From Bacteroidota bacterium (GTDB lineage Bacteria > Bacteroidota > JABWAT01), in the NCBI GenBank assembly GCA_013360915.1, contig JABWAT010000008.1, positions 1 to 64,000 of the forward strand: 64,000 nucleotides of DNA. The letters are read 5' to 3'. A program made the translations under genes and the position numbers. This document shows positions 36,343 through 45,689 of this stretch, one piece after another. Under the pieces are notes generated by a model that ran no database searches, was not told the origin of the DNA, and saw nothing but the letters and a program-made list of their open reading frames with translations. Position 1 is the stretch's first letter. The number at the start of each line of letters is the position of its first letter.

Positions 36343-37634
36343 GATTCCTCCTGAACATCAGATTTTGAAAACTCTTCATAGTGCTCACGCCGGATGCCGG
36401 CACCCAGCGCGGCCAGTTTCTTTTCAAGTGACTCATATCCCCGGTCCAGATGGTACACCCGAAGAACCTCGGTGGTTCCCTTTGCAACCAAACCAGCCAG
36501 AATAAGGGTTGCGGAAGCACGAAGGTCGGTGGACATGACGGTCGCGCCTTTCAGCACAGCAGGCGCTTCGATCTTGCATGCATTTCCATCGGTTTTCAGA
36601 CGGGCATTCAGCCGCTCCAGTTCGGGAACGTGTTTCCACCGGTCAAAGTAGATCTGATCGACCAGCGTACTCGGGCCATTGGCCTGCGTCATATAGGCAA
36701 TCCACTGCGCCTGCATATCGGTCGGAAATCCGGGAAAGACATCTGTAATGACATTGACAGGACGAATCTGTTCGCCACCCGTCACGCGTACCTGTGAGGT
36801 TCCCCATTCAATCCTGCATCCGGATTGTTCCAGATGATCAGCAACAGACCGGATATGATCGGGGATAACATTGGTAATGGTCACATCTCCCCGGGTCAGT
36901 CCGGCCGCAACCATGAAAGTACCGATTTCGATACGGTCAGGAATGTTATTAAAATGGGTCGGATACAATGAATCCACTCCCTGAACGGTCAGGGTGCGTG
37001 TGCCTACGCCCTGAATTTTTGCTCCCATGGCAACCAGAAATTCTTCAAGTGCCACGATTTCTGGTTCAATGGCTGCATTTTCAATCAGAGATTCGCCTTT
37101 TGCCAGCACCGCTGCCATCAGGACATTTCCGGTGGCACCCACCGAGCTGATCGGGAATTTGATGCGATTTCCCACCAGTCGATCTTTTTTCGCGATGATG
37201 TAACCACCATCAAGATCAACCTCGGCACCCAGTTGTTTCATTCCTTCAATATGCAGATCCACCGGCCGTGGACCCCAGGCACATCCTCCCGGTAAACTCA
37301 CCCGTGCATAACCATACCTGGCAAGCAGCGGACCGAGCACGTAGATACTGGCCCGCATTTTTTTCACCAACTCGTACGGAGCCTCGTAATGATGAACATG
37401 CTCGGTGTTGATGAGCAGATCCTGGGTTTCACGGGTAAACTGAACACGGCACCCGATAATCCGAAGCAAGTTAGAAAGGGTGTGAACATCCTGAAGATCG
37501 GGAGTGTGATGAATGGTGAATGTTCCTCTGGCCAGCAATGAGGCGGCCATCAGAGGAAGTGATGCATTTTTCGAACCCGATGCTGCAATGGTTCCGCGGA
37601 GGTTTTTTCCTCCTTCAATGACAAATTTATCCAT
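36339..37634 (-). CDS. murA: UDP-N-acetylglucosamine enolpyruvyl transferase MurA
   Basis: 431 residues from the ATG at 37632-37634, which has an AGAGGT site 6 nt upstream; a longer reading to 37727 adds 31 Lys-rich residues and is not preferred. It starts peptidoglycan synthesis. Signatures: FVIEGGKNLRGTIAASGSKNA (catalytic Lys and Asn), the PEP-reactive Cys C118 in PGGCAWGPRPVDLH, SVGATGNVLMAAVLA, and the end DRGYESLEKKLAALGA. The presence of Cys rather than Asp at 118 predicts the fosfomycin-sensitive type. It is first of a coupled unit murA > HMA lipoprotein > DUF1573. Confidence 0.97.
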   Translation of the reverse strand: MDKFVIEGGKNLRGTIAASGSKNASLPLMAASLLARGTFTIHHTPDLQDVHTLSNLLRIIGCRVQFTRETQDLLINTEHVHHYEAPYELVKKMRASIYVLGPLLARYGYARVSLPGGCAWGPRPVDLHIEGMKQLGAEVDLDGGYIIAKKDRLVGNRIKFPISSVGATGNVLMAAVLAKGESLIENAAIEPEIVALEEFLVAMGAKIQGVGTRTLTVQGVDSLYPTHFNNIPDRIEIGTFMVAAGLTRGDVTITNVIPDHIRSVADHLEQSGCRIEWGTSQVRVTGGEQIRPVNVITDVFPGFPTDMQAQWIAYMTQANGPSTLVDQIYFDRWKHVPELERLNARLKTDGNACKIEAPAVLKGATVMSTDLRASATLILAGLVAKGTTEVLRVYHLDRGYESLEKKLAALGAGIRREHYEEFSKSDVQEES

Positions 37635-37779
37635 ATAGACCTCTGCCCGAATGTCTTCATTTTCGGACATGAATTCAAATCGGACCTTTTTCTGTTTCTT
37701 CTTCTTGACATGAAACCTCCGATTCATGACATTCGTATCACGGTGATATCAATTTAGTATCACTTCAAAGGAGAAAACC

Positions 37780-38652
37780 ATGACCACTGAAAAACTGAAC
37801 CGGACTGCCAACGGATGGACCATTCTGGCAATCCTGATTGCCCTTCTGGTTGCAGAAGGCGTTCTGATCGTACAATTAATCCAGGCGGGTTCTCCCAATC
37901 CCTGGCTTTTGGGAATCCTGATTCTGGCTGCAATCATCACGCTGGTTTGCTTTGCCGGCCTGTTTACCCTCGAACCCAATGAGGCTGCCGTTCTCGTCTT
38001 TTTCGGAAGCTATGCCGGTACCACCCGCGATACCGGTCTGCGGTGGACCAATCCGCTTTTTGAACGCAAGAAATTGTCACTCAGAGCCAGAAACTTCGAC
38101 AGTCAGAAGCTTAAGGTGAACGACAAGAAGGGGAATCCAATCGAAATTTCTGCGGTGGTGGTCTGGCGGATCCGTGAAACAGCTCAGGCCATTTTTGATG
38201 TGGACAATTACCTTGAATTTGTTCACGTTCAGGCCGAGTCAGCCATCAGGCATGTGGCCACTTCATATAATTACGACAATTATGAAGGCGAGGAGCAAAG
38301 TCTTCGGTCGAGTATTGACGAGGTGTGTGACCGGCTGCAGCATGAAATACAGGAACGGGTTCAATCGGCCGGTGTCGAGATTCTTGAGTCTCGGATCAAC
38401 CACCTGGCTTATTCCCCGGAAATTGCCGGAGCCATGCTTCAGCGCCAACAGGCTGAGGCTATTATTGCGGCCCGTCAGAAAATTGTTGATGGGGCCGTTG
38501 GGATGGTTCAGATGGCCTTACAGAAGCTGCGGGCAGATGGTATTGTGGAGTTGGATGAAGAACGGAAAGCCAGTATGGTCAGCAACCTGCTGGTGGTTCT
38601 GTGCAGTGAACGCGCAACCACTCCGGTAGTGAATACAGGTTCATTGTACTGA
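37780..38652 (+). CDS. SPFH/Band-7 domain membrane protein
   Basis: 290 residues. Two N-terminal membrane helices (about 12-31, 41-62) are followed by an SPFH domain (TLEPNEAAVLVFFGSYAGT, RARNFDSQKLKVNDKKGNPIEISAVVVWRI, AIRHVATSY) and a helical tail (QRQQAEAIIAARQKIVDGAVGM). SPFH proteins form large membrane-bound oligomers of the flotillin/stomatin type. A strong AGGAG site precedes the ATG. It is followed 12 bp later by a ribbon-helix-helix-like gene, a pairing I recall from many genomes. Confidence 0.9.
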   Translation: MTTEKLNRTANGWTILAILIALLVAEGVLIVQLIQAGSPNPWLLGILILAAIITLVCFAGLFTLEPNEAAVLVFFGSYAGTTRDTGLRWTNPLFERKKLSLRARNFDSQKLKVNDKKGNPIEISAVVVWRIRETAQAIFDVDNYLEFVHVQAESAIRHVATSYNYDNYEGEEQSLRSSIDEVCDRLQHEIQERVQSAGVEILESRINHLAYSPEIAGAMLQRQQAEAIIAARQKIVDGAVGMVQMALQKLRADGIVELDEERKASMVSNLLVVLCSERATTPVVNTGSLY

Positions 38653-38664
38653 TCCGGACTGGCT

Positions 38665-38871
38665 ATGTCGGAAAAATCCGAGAAAAAATCACTGGTCCTT
38701 CGGATTGATCCCCGGCTGTGGGAAGACCTGAACCGGATGGCTTCTGATGAACTCAGAAGCCTGAACGGACAGATTGAATACCTTCTCCGGGAATCAGTCA
38801 GGCAATGGAAAGGGCACCGGAAAACACATCCGCCTTCCCCTCCGGAACCGACAAAAGAAGCAGAACCATAA
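38665..38871 (+). CDS. Arc/ribbon-helix-helix-like small protein next to SPFH gene
   Basis: 68 residues. The core [37 protein letters not shown] fits the ribbon-helix-helix fold (one beta strand, two helices) of Arc-family DNA-binding proteins. A basic and Pro-rich tail follows. In other genomes this short gene directly follows SPFH genes. Whether it acts as a repressor or binds the SPFH protein is unknown. Twelve bp separate it from the upstream stop. Confidence 0.8.
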   Translation: MSEKSEKKSLVLRIDPRLWEDLNRMASDELRSLNGQIEYLLRESVRQWKGHRKTHPPSPPEPTKEAEP

Positions 38872-38929
38872 AAGACGTTTTTAACTTTTTATTTCATGGG
38901 TGGCTCTAAAGAAAAAAACGGAGCCATCC

Positions 38930-39709
38930 ATGAACACTTACCCTCACTCCAACTGGCAATTACGTCCCTTTATCAGCCAGACTCTTTTTACCGGATTCCT
39001 GATTCTGGTTCTGACCGGACTGGTCCTATTTATTTCCCCATCTAACCGGATTGTCCGGACGGTTAACTGGGAGTTTCTCTGGTTAACCAAATCTCAGTGG
39101 CAGAGTCTGCACAACTGGTTATCGGTTTTGTTTATTCTCGCCAGTCTGATTCATACGGTTCTGAACTGGAGAGCACTGAAAAACTACTGCTACGATCAGT
39201 ACCAGATGACCCGGACCCATTGGCGTGAATTGCTGGCAGCGCTTCTGTTGATTCTGATCTGCTGCTGGATGGCAGTTTCCTACTGGGGACCCGCTGGCTG
39301 GCTGCAGGAAACCCGCGACAGTTTCCGACACCAGACGCCTGTTACCGGCAGTGACACAACCGATACCGTGATTTCCGATTCAACCGATCACCGTTATGGA
39401 CACCAGGAAAAGGCGGCTGGCGAGCCCCGGCAAATCGTTCCCTCTCCACGCCCAGACCAAACGGTTTCACAGGGATCCGGGACTGGTGGCGGCTGGGGAG
39501 AAATGACCCTCAGACAGTTCTGCAAATCGGAATCCATCAACCTTGAATCGGCCATTGAGGAACTGAACCGGCGGGGAATCAAAGCACGGGAATCGGACAC
39601 TCTGCGGGAATTGGCTGATCAGGTGGGAATCCGTCCCGGTCAATTGGCCAAAGACCTGATGGGTGAGCCTTATGGTGGAGGGAAAAATCGCCGTCGCCAC
39701 GATTTCTGA
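38930..39709 (+). CDS. DUF4405-like membrane protein
   Basis: 259 residues from the ATG at 38930, which has GGAG 6 nt upstream (preferred over a GTG at 38900). Three membrane helices lie in the first ~130 residues, with HNWLSVLFILASLIHTVLNWR matching the DUF4405 core, where His residues suggest haem binding as in cytochrome-b-like proteins. A charged linker (about 135-190) leads to a C-terminal helical module (MTLRQFCKSESINLESAIEEL, then TLRELADQVGIRPGQLAKDLM) seen in other DUF4405 proteins. Function unknown. Confidence 0.78.
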   Translation: MNTYPHSNWQLRPFISQTLFTGFLILVLTGLVLFISPSNRIVRTVNWEFLWLTKSQWQSLHNWLSVLFILASLIHTVLNWRALKNYCYDQYQMTRTHWRELLAALLLILICCWMAVSYWGPAGWLQETRDSFRHQTPVTGSDTTDTVISDSTDHRYGHQEKAAGEPRQIVPSPRPDQTVSQGSGTGGGWGEMTLRQFCKSESINLESAIEELNRRGIKARESDTLRELADQVGIRPGQLAKDLMGEPYGGGKNRRRHDF

Positions 39710-39760
39710 TCGGTCTGTCGGGCGGTTAACTTTACAGTACCACCATTTCTGAGAGAGCTC

Positions 39761-40783
39761 ATGACCCTTCGTCACATCCTGGTCACCGGCGGGGCCGGTT
39801 ACATTGGCAGCCACACGGTCGTAGAATTGCTGAAAGCCGGCTATCAGGTCCACATCGCCGACAATTTTTCAAATAGTCATCCTGTTTGTCTGGATCGGAT
39901 CAGACAGATTTCCGGACATTCATTCGGTTTTTCTGAAATGGATCTGACCGATCCCGTAGAAGTAAAAAAACTGTTCTCCATGGTCCCCGTTGAGGCAGTC
40001 ATTCATTTTGCTGCCTTCAAGGCAGTGGGAGAATCGGTAGCCAATCCGCTCATGTATTTCAACAACAATCTGACCGGCACGCTGAACCTGTTGACTGGTA
40101 TGAAGGAAGCAGGTGTAAAAAACCTGGTTTTCAGTTCTTCAGCCACTGTTTACGGAAATCCATCCACGGTTCCCATCACCGAGGACTTTCCGCTGTCGGT
40201 CACCAATCCGTACGGACGGACCAAACTGATGGCCGAGGATATTCTTCGTGACCTGTATGCCTCTGATCCTGACTGGAATATCGGTTTGCTTCGCTACTTC
40301 AATCCGGTAGGTGCCCACCCAAGTGGTTTGATAGGTGAGGATCCGTCTGGAATTCCAAACAATCTGATGCCCTTTGTCACACAGGTCGCCATCGGACGCA
40401 GACAGGAACTCCAGGTATTTGGTGGCGACTATCCCACCCGCGATGGAACCGGAATCCGGGATTACATTCATGTGGTGGATCTGGCGATCGGGCACGTAAA
40501 GATGGTTGATAAGCTGTCTTCATCACCCGGTCTGGTCACTTACAATCTGGGCACAGGGGAAGGTTATTCGGTTCTGGAAGTGATACGGGCGTTCGAAAAG
40601 GCCAGCGGAAAACCAGTCCCCTACCGCATTGTTTCACGACGTCCGGGAGATGTTCCGGCTTGTTATGCCAATCCGGAAAAAGCCAGAATCGAACTGGGAT
40701 GGCAGGCCGCCAGGTCCCTTGATGAAATGTGTGCCGATTCCTGGCGATGGCAGGAACAGAATCCAAACGGTTTCAGAGAATAA
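39761..40783 (+). CDS. galE: UDP-glucose 4-epimerase
   Basis: 340 residues. It interconverts UDP-glucose and UDP-galactose. NAD site [28 protein letters not shown], catalytic SSSATVYG and YGRTK (Tyr and Lys of YxxxK), [13 protein letters not shown] and [10 protein letters not shown] are all family-specific. A TAACTTTA box (39727-39734) about 27 bp upstream may be its promoter. The downstream hairpin mainly terminates the opposite-strand gene. Confidence 0.95.
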   Translation: MTLRHILVTGGAGYIGSHTVVELLKAGYQVHIADNFSNSHPVCLDRIRQISGHSFGFSEMDLTDPVEVKKLFSMVPVEAVIHFAAFKAVGESVANPLMYFNNNLTGTLNLLTGMKEAGVKNLVFSSSATVYGNPSTVPITEDFPLSVTNPYGRTKLMAEDILRDLYASDPDWNIGLLRYFNPVGAHPSGLIGEDPSGIPNNLMPFVTQVAIGRRQELQVFGGDYPTRDGTGIRDYIHVVDLAIGHVKMVDKLSSSPGLVTYNLGTGEGYSVLEVIRAFEKASGKPVPYRIVSRRPGDVPACYANPEKARIELGWQAARSLDEMCADSWRWQEQNPNGFRE

Positions 40784-40813
40784 AAAAAGGGCTGCCTGTT
40801 CACCAGACAGCCC
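40782..40813 (-). terminator. Terminator after the M13-like gene
   Basis: Stem GGGCTGCCTG/CAGACAGCCC (40789-40798 with 40804-40813, one C-A mismatch) with a 5-nt loop. On the minus strand it is followed by seven T residues (40782-40788), 25 bp beyond the stop at 40838. It may also end galE weakly on the plus strand. Confidence 0.82.
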
Positions 40814-40837
40814 CACCACCATCTCATGGAATCACTT

Positions 40838-42196
40838 TCAGAGGATCTCGTATCCGATCCAGCCGCCAATCATTCCTGTTAAAGTCTGCTCAAAAGAATC
40901 ATAAGATCCGGTTGCCAGAAAGTCACCGACGAGTTCGCGGGACAAAGTCCCTTCATTGCGGAAGGCATCGTATTGTACCTGATCAGGGCTATGGGTTGTG
41001 CAAAGCAAATGTTTGGTTTTGCAGGAACCTGCCCGTAGAATGTTATTCATCCAATCGTTGCCATTGGCCGACAGATCGGTTTCTGCAATGGTTCCGGGAA
41101 GAGACCCCACGCGGATGGTCAGATTATCCAGTGTGGTGATCAGACGGTTTTTTTCGGACTCATCCAGATCGGTTCTGAGGGCAATCTGGTTTTTCACTTC
41201 GCCCTTGGCCAGTTCAATCCGGTAAACGATCTGTGATTTGTCTTCCTTGCTGATCAGTCTGGGAAAAAGATGTCCCGACATACCTTCACCCGACAGTTCA
41301 CCAGCCACATCAAGCACCTGCCGCCAGCGGGCTGGGGTCCGCTCACCCGGTGCCAGATATTGGTAATGGATCATCGCCACATTGCCGCCGATGGCCGGCG
41401 CCATGGCTTCCAGGAGGCGCCATTTCAGATAGACCTTCCATGTATCAAGATCAGCAATGGAATTGATCCGGTTGGTCAGATTATACAAACTGGCCGGGGC
41501 TTCACTGGTAAACCTGGATGGATCGAACTGGAGCTGAGTCCAGAACTGGTTCCAGTTAAAGAATGGGTCAGGAACCACCGTCTGTCCGTTGATTTCTCCG
41601 TTTCTGGCAGAAAGAATGGCGGCATCAATGGCCGCAATCTGCTTTGCAACCTCTGGAGTAATAATCAGAGTACCCATCGTCATCCCACTCAGTTCGTCGA
41701 GGTAGTCGAGATACGCAGCAGGTGATAGTTTTTCAGAGGCAGGTGTGGGCAACGGATTGAGAACAATGGCATTGTGATCATCGCCGGCTGGGGTCATACT
41801 GAACACCACTGGAATTCCGATCCGGTGAAGAATGCCAACTGCTGTGGCAATGTCTTTTTCGGATTGAATCAGATCAATCTGGGCGAAGTACTTATTCAAT
41901 GACTTCAGATTCTGATCAGGATCAGAATTTAGACCTGAGGCCAGAAAAGCAGACAGTTGCCGGCTTCCGCCTGTCATTTTGAATTCGGGATGTTCAGCCT
42001 GGGCCTGAACCCACATTTCAAGTTCTTCTTCAGGAACAGATTCGGTGGTCAGCCAGGAAATCGAACCCGATGAATGGGTCGTTCCGGTGGACAGCGCAGT
42101 AAGGTTTTTTGGTTTTCCGTTGGAAACCATGGCGTCTGAAACAGATGCCGTCAGTAGTAGTGCAAGCACGGAGCCCGCAAGCAGAGAGAGTTTCAT
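40838..42196 (-). CDS. Exported M13 (neprilysin) N-terminal-domain-like protein without catalytic half
   Basis: 452 residues with a signal peptide (MKLSLLAGSVLALLLTASVSDA). The body resembles the helical N-terminal region of M13 peptidases: ATAVGILHRIGIPVVFSMTPAGDDHNAIVL, FFNWNQFWTQL, DTWKVYLKWRLLEAMAP, ARWRQVLDVAGELSG, and RLITTLDNLTIRVGSLPG. In M13 enzymes a catalytic HExxH domain of ~250 residues follows. Here only ~85 residues remain, with no HExxH and no ExxxD. It is therefore likely non-catalytic (chaperone or binding role) or a decayed enzyme. The ATG at 42196 gives a clean signal peptide, unlike an earlier start at 42247. Confidence 0.65.
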   Translation of the reverse strand: MKLSLLAGSVLALLLTASVSDAMVSNGKPKNLTALSTGTTHSSGSISWLTTESVPEEELEMWVQAQAEHPEFKMTGGSRQLSAFLASGLNSDPDQNLKSLNKYFAQIDLIQSEKDIATAVGILHRIGIPVVFSMTPAGDDHNAIVLNPLPTPASEKLSPAAYLDYLDELSGMTMGTLIITPEVAKQIAAIDAAILSARNGEINGQTVVPDPFFNWNQFWTQLQFDPSRFTSEAPASLYNLTNRINSIADLDTWKVYLKWRLLEAMAPAIGGNVAMIHYQYLAPGERTPARWRQVLDVAGELSGEGMSGHLFPRLISKEDKSQIVYRIELAKGEVKNQIALRTDLDESEKNRLITTLDNLTIRVGSLPGTIAETDLSANGNDWMNNILRAGSCKTKHLLCTTHSPDQVQYDAFRNEGTLSRELVGDFLATGSYDSFEQTLTGMIGGWIGYEIL

Positions 42197-42446
42197 GATG
42201 ACCGTCCTTTCGTCAGTTGTACCATGGAACCCACCCGAATTGGCCAATCCTATGTGTTTTCCTGAACCGTTTTTCGGAAATGGTCCGGATAAGATTCACT
42301 ATTTTGACTTTTTTAAAATAAATTAACTCCCAAGCCGCTTGACAACGCCAAAATGGGCACTTTTATGCTGGTCGGGCATCCCATTTCATTGGTTGAATCC
42401 CAATGACTGTCTGACGACCTTTGAGCAAAATTGAATAAGGATCCCC

Positions 42447-43502
42447 GTGTCAGTGTATCGCTCAATCATCAGACCCTTTCTCTTTTCCTTTCCGCCGGAA
42501 ACCATGCACGAGGTATCGGTCCATCTGGCTTCCTCATTGCAGCCCCATGACTGGCTGGTGAAACCAATTGGAAACTGGCTGCGTCCCGATACTGATCCCG
42601 TGACCTTGTGGAATCTAAAATTCCCAAACCGGATTGGCCTTGCGGCCGGTTATGATAAAAATGGAATGGCTCCCTGGATCTGGTGGATGTTGGGCTTTGG
42701 TCATGCCGAGTTGGGAGGTGTCACCCGTTACCCTCAGCCCGGGAATCCCCAACCCCGCGTGTTCAGACTGCCAGCCGACCATGCGATTATTAACCGGATG
42801 GGGTTTAATAATGAGGGAGCTGATTCGGTTGCTCACCGGTTGGAATCCATGCTGAGACGGGAAGGCAAACCTCCAATTCCGCTTGGAATGAATCTTGGAA
42901 AAAACAAATGGGTACCAAACAACGAAGCTCCTGATGCTTACCGGTATGTGCTGGCACGGTTCTATGACCTGTGCGACTTTTTTGTTGTGAATGTCTCATC
43001 GCCCAACACCCCCAATCTGCGACAGTTGCAGGAACTGGATTCTCTCCGCCCCATTTTTGATGAATTGTGGTCGTTTCGTGCCAGCCAGTCCATCAAAAAA
43101 CCCATTCTGCTGAAGGTCGCTCCGGATCTGAATGACTGGCAGGTTGGTTCCATTTGTCAGTGGGTGGTCGGGGACCAGGTCGATGGATTGGTGGTATCAA
43201 ACACCACTCTTTCCAGGGAGGGTCTGCGTTCTTCTTCCAGACTTGTCAGTCAGACCGGCGGATTGAGTGGAGCACCGGTTCGCGAGCGGTCAACAACCCT
43301 CATTCGTCAGTTTGCCAGCCAGATCGGATCGGTTCCCATCATCGGATCGGGCGGAATTTTCTCGGTTGAAGATGCTGCGGAGAAACTGGAAGCCGGCGCC
43401 TCACTGGTTCAGGTGTATACCGGGATGATATATGAAGGACCGCAGTTAATCGGCCGGCTGGTTCGGGGAACCGATCAGAAAAACAAACTCCAGAGCACAT
43501 AA
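42447..43502 (+). CDS. pyrD: Dihydroorotate dehydrogenase (quinone), class 2
   Basis: 351 residues, GTG start after AAGGA. It oxidises dihydroorotate at the membrane using quinone. Class 2 marks: N-terminal membrane-binding helices (about 1-35), GLAAGYDKNG, AELGGVTRYPQPGN, INRMGFNNEG, GMNLGKNK, VNVSSPNTPNLR with the catalytic Ser, LKVAPDL, VVSNTT, and GSGGIFSVEDAAEKLEAGASLVQVYTG. Its last 28 bp overlap the end of the convergent mlaE-like gene. Confidence 0.96.
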   Translation: MSVYRSIIRPFLFSFPPETMHEVSVHLASSLQPHDWLVKPIGNWLRPDTDPVTLWNLKFPNRIGLAAGYDKNGMAPWIWWMLGFGHAELGGVTRYPQPGNPQPRVFRLPADHAIINRMGFNNEGADSVAHRLESMLRREGKPPIPLGMNLGKNKWVPNNEAPDAYRYVLARFYDLCDFFVVNVSSPNTPNLRQLQELDSLRPIFDELWSFRASQSIKKPILLKVAPDLNDWQVGSICQWVVGDQVDGLVVSNTTLSREGLRSSSRLVSQTGGLSGAPVRERSTTLIRQFASQIGSVPIIGSGGIFSVEDAAEKLEAGASLVQVYTGMIYEGPQLIGRLVRGTDQKNKLQST

Positions 43503-44248
43503 TCGGCCACCAGAATCGAAGCGGCAGAAACAACAAACGCCTTGATGGTTGATTTACCAACGCCTTCGGCACCACCTTCGGTTGAAAATCCGATGTGGCA
43601 CCCGATGATAGCGGTTGTAAATCCAAACACCACCGACTTGCTGATGCCATAAATCAGGTCGCTGAGTATAAAGAACTTCTGAACGGAATAAAAGAAAACC
43701 TCCACGCTGATCCCCAGAAATCCGTTTGATACTGCAAACGATCCAAACAGGGCGATCGAGTTTGCAAAAATGACCAGAACAGGCATCATGATCACCGATG
43801 CCAATACTCTGGGCAAGGCCAGAAAACGCTCAGGAGGAATGGACATGACCCGCAGAGCATCCAATTGTTCGGTCACTTTCATGGTACCCAGTTCTGCGGC
43901 AATACTGGCTCCAACCCGACCGGCAATGATGATCCCGGTTAAAACCGGTCCCAGTTCCAGAAATATGGCACGGCTGGTAGCCGATCCGATCAGAAAATTG
44001 GAAATGAGTCCTTTAAACTGGTAGGCTGCCTGCCAGGCAGAAATGGCTCCGGTCGACAGGCCAATCACCAGGACCAGTGGGAGAGATCCAACCCCGATAT
44101 GATGCATCTGCTGAATCAGTAACCGGCGATCTCTGAGCACCCTTGGAAGATGCAGGAAGATGCTGGCAGAAAGGGTTGCCATCGAACCGAATTCATGAAA
44201 AAACCGGATGATGCGCTGATACAACGGGACAAGGACGATGGATTTCAT
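43475..44248 (-). CDS. MlaE-type ABC transporter permease
   Basis: 257 residues from the ATG at 44248 (a TTG at 44260 is also possible). It has the MlaE/TTG2B permease signature: VLVIGLSTGAISAWQAAYQFKG, LGPVLTGIIIAGRVGASIAAELGTMKVTEQLDALRVM, and FGFTTAIIGCHIGFSTEGGAEGVG. MlaE works with an ATPase (MlaF) and an MCE protein (MlaD) to move phospholipids between membranes. Neither partner is adjacent here; the next genes downstream belong to other pathways. It is divergent from trpC with ~70 bp between. Confidence 0.92.
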   Translation of the reverse strand: MKSIVLVPLYQRIIRFFHEFGSMATLSASIFLHLPRVLRDRRLLIQQMHHIGVGSLPLVLVIGLSTGAISAWQAAYQFKGLISNFLIGSATSRAIFLELGPVLTGIIIAGRVGASIAAELGTMKVTEQLDALRVMSIPPERFLALPRVLASVIMMPVLVIFANSIALFGSFAVSNGFLGISVEVFFYSVQKFFILSDLIYGISKSVVFGFTTAIIGCHIGFSTEGGAEGVGKSTIKAFVVSAASILVADYVLWSLFF

Positions 44249-44317
44249 TGTAATGGGCAATTTACAAAATTATTTTCGTTAATCAGACAGACACCCAATC
44301 AACATGGAGAATCCCCA

Positions 44318-45094
44318 TTGGCACGATTACAGACCATATTAGATACCATTGTTGAGACCAAAAAAACAGAAGTGATCGTGGCCCGTCATCAGCCGGTTTC
44401 ATTCACCCGTCCGGCTCATCCGGTTCCGACCTTTCGTTCTGCCATCAGCAGGTCCGGAATCCAGATCATAGCAGAAATCAAAAAGGCTTCCCCAAGCCGC
44501 GGGATATTAATTGAGGATTTTCATCCGGCAGAACTGGCAAAAGCATATCAGGCTGGCGGGGCCGCGGCTTTTTCTGTGCTGACTGATGAAACGTATTTCA
44601 AGGGACATTTGACTCATTTACATGATGTCGCCCAGCTGGGACTGGCACCAGCAATCCGTAAGGACTTTATCATTGATCCGGTCCAGATTGAGCAGGCCTA
44701 CCAGGCCGGAGCAAGTGCCATTCTTCTGATTGCTGCTATTCTGGATGACCCGGCACTTCATTCCCTTTACAAAATCGCCACCAACCTGAGGCTGGATGTT
44801 CTGGTCGAGGTTCACACGGTTGATGAGCTTAAGCGGGTACTTCATCTCGACAATCCGATTATTGGTGTGAATAACCGGAATCTTCATTCCTTCCACGTCG
44901 ATTTGCAGACGGCCCTCGACATGGCACCACTGATTCCTGCTGAACTGATCAAAGTCACAGAAAGTGGCATTTTCACACGTAAGGATATGCTCAGAATGGA
45001 AGACGCTGGTTTTCATGCAGCCCTGATCGGGGAAAGTCTGGTCACCAGCGGCCATCCGCAGCAGAAACTGAGGGAATTACTTGGTCAGGATTAA
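44318..45094 (+). CDS. trpC: Indole-3-glycerol phosphate synthase
   Basis: 258 residues from a TTG at 44318 that has GGAG 8 nt upstream and gives the usual start (LQTILDTIVETKKTEV). Longer readings overlap the divergent mlaE gene. The beta/alpha-barrel motifs are IIAEIKKASPSRG, FSVLTDETYFKG, AIRKDFIIDPVQI, LIAAIL, LDVLVEVHTVDEL, IGVNNRNLHSF and VTESGIF, then GESLV. It catalyses ring closure in tryptophan synthesis. trpF overlaps by 14 bp. Confidence 0.95.
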   Translation: MARLQTILDTIVETKKTEVIVARHQPVSFTRPAHPVPTFRSAISRSGIQIIAEIKKASPSRGILIEDFHPAELAKAYQAGGAAAFSVLTDETYFKGHLTHLHDVAQLGLAPAIRKDFIIDPVQIEQAYQAGASAILLIAAILDDPALHSLYKIATNLRLDVLVEVHTVDELKRVLHLDNPIIGVNNRNLHSFHVDLQTALDMAPLIPAELIKVTESGIFTRKDMLRMEDAGFHAALIGESLVTSGHPQQKLRELLGQD

Positions 45095-45689
45095 AATCTG
45101 TGGTCTTACCCGCCCGGAAGATGCCTTGCTTTCAGAGTCTTTGGGCGCATACGCTCTTGGCTTCATCCTGACCCCGGTCAGCAAACGGTTTAATCCCCCC
45201 GGAAACCGTGAGTGGATTTCTTCGCTTTCATGCCGGGCGTTGAAGGTCGGTGTTTTTCAGGATCAGCCGGCGGACCTCATTATACAGGCAGTGAAAACCT
45301 GCCGGCTGGACCGTATTCAGTTGCATGGCCGGGAAACTGCTGATCTCATCGGACAGATGCCGGTTCCTGTCTGGAAAGCCCTTACCATTGAAGAGGCCTT
45401 GTCGGATGAATTCCCGGTTCAGGAAAAAATCGAGTATTATCTGATCGATTCGGGAAACGGGACTCAGCGCGGCGGAACCGGTGTCGCCATCAATCCTGAT
45501 TTACTGAAAAAGCTGTCGCTGCCCAAACCCCGCATCATCGCAGGTGGAATCCGCCCGGAAACCATGGCAGTTCTTCTGGACCAGCCAGGTATCGATTTTC
45601 TGGATATTAACAGCGGGATAGAAACGGCTCCGGGCCTGAAAGACCCGGAGCGTTTAAGGAAGGTCTTCGAAATTGCAGGCCGTTATTAG
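45081..45689 (+). CDS. trpF: Phosphoribosylanthranilate isomerase
   Basis: 202 residues from a TTG start at 45081 (GGGA 5 nt upstream). Signatures: IKICGLTRPEDALL with the catalytic Cys, AYALGFILTPVSKRF, KVGVFQ, RIQLHGRE, a later Asp in LIDSGNGTQRGGTG, and IIAGGIRPETM, then DINSGIE. It acts just before TrpC and overlaps its gene. Its end overlaps that of the convergent pntB by 4 bp, leaving no room for a terminator. Confidence 0.95.
   Translation: MVRIKICGLTRPEDALLSESLGAYALGFILTPVSKRFNPPGNREWISSLSCRALKVGVFQDQPADLIIQAVKTCRLDRIQLHGRETADLIGQMPVPVWKALTIEEALSDEFPVQEKIEYYLIDSGNGTQRGGTGVAINPDLLKKLSLPKPRIIAGGIRPETMAVLLDQPGIDFLDINSGIETAPGLKDPERLRKVFEIAGRY

Noticed and set aside
42953-42968. TGGCACGGTTCT block resembling the sigma-54-like site at 15617
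   Set aside because: It is inside pyrD, in frame with conserved protein sequence, and lacks a TTGC-like -12 element at the right spacing.
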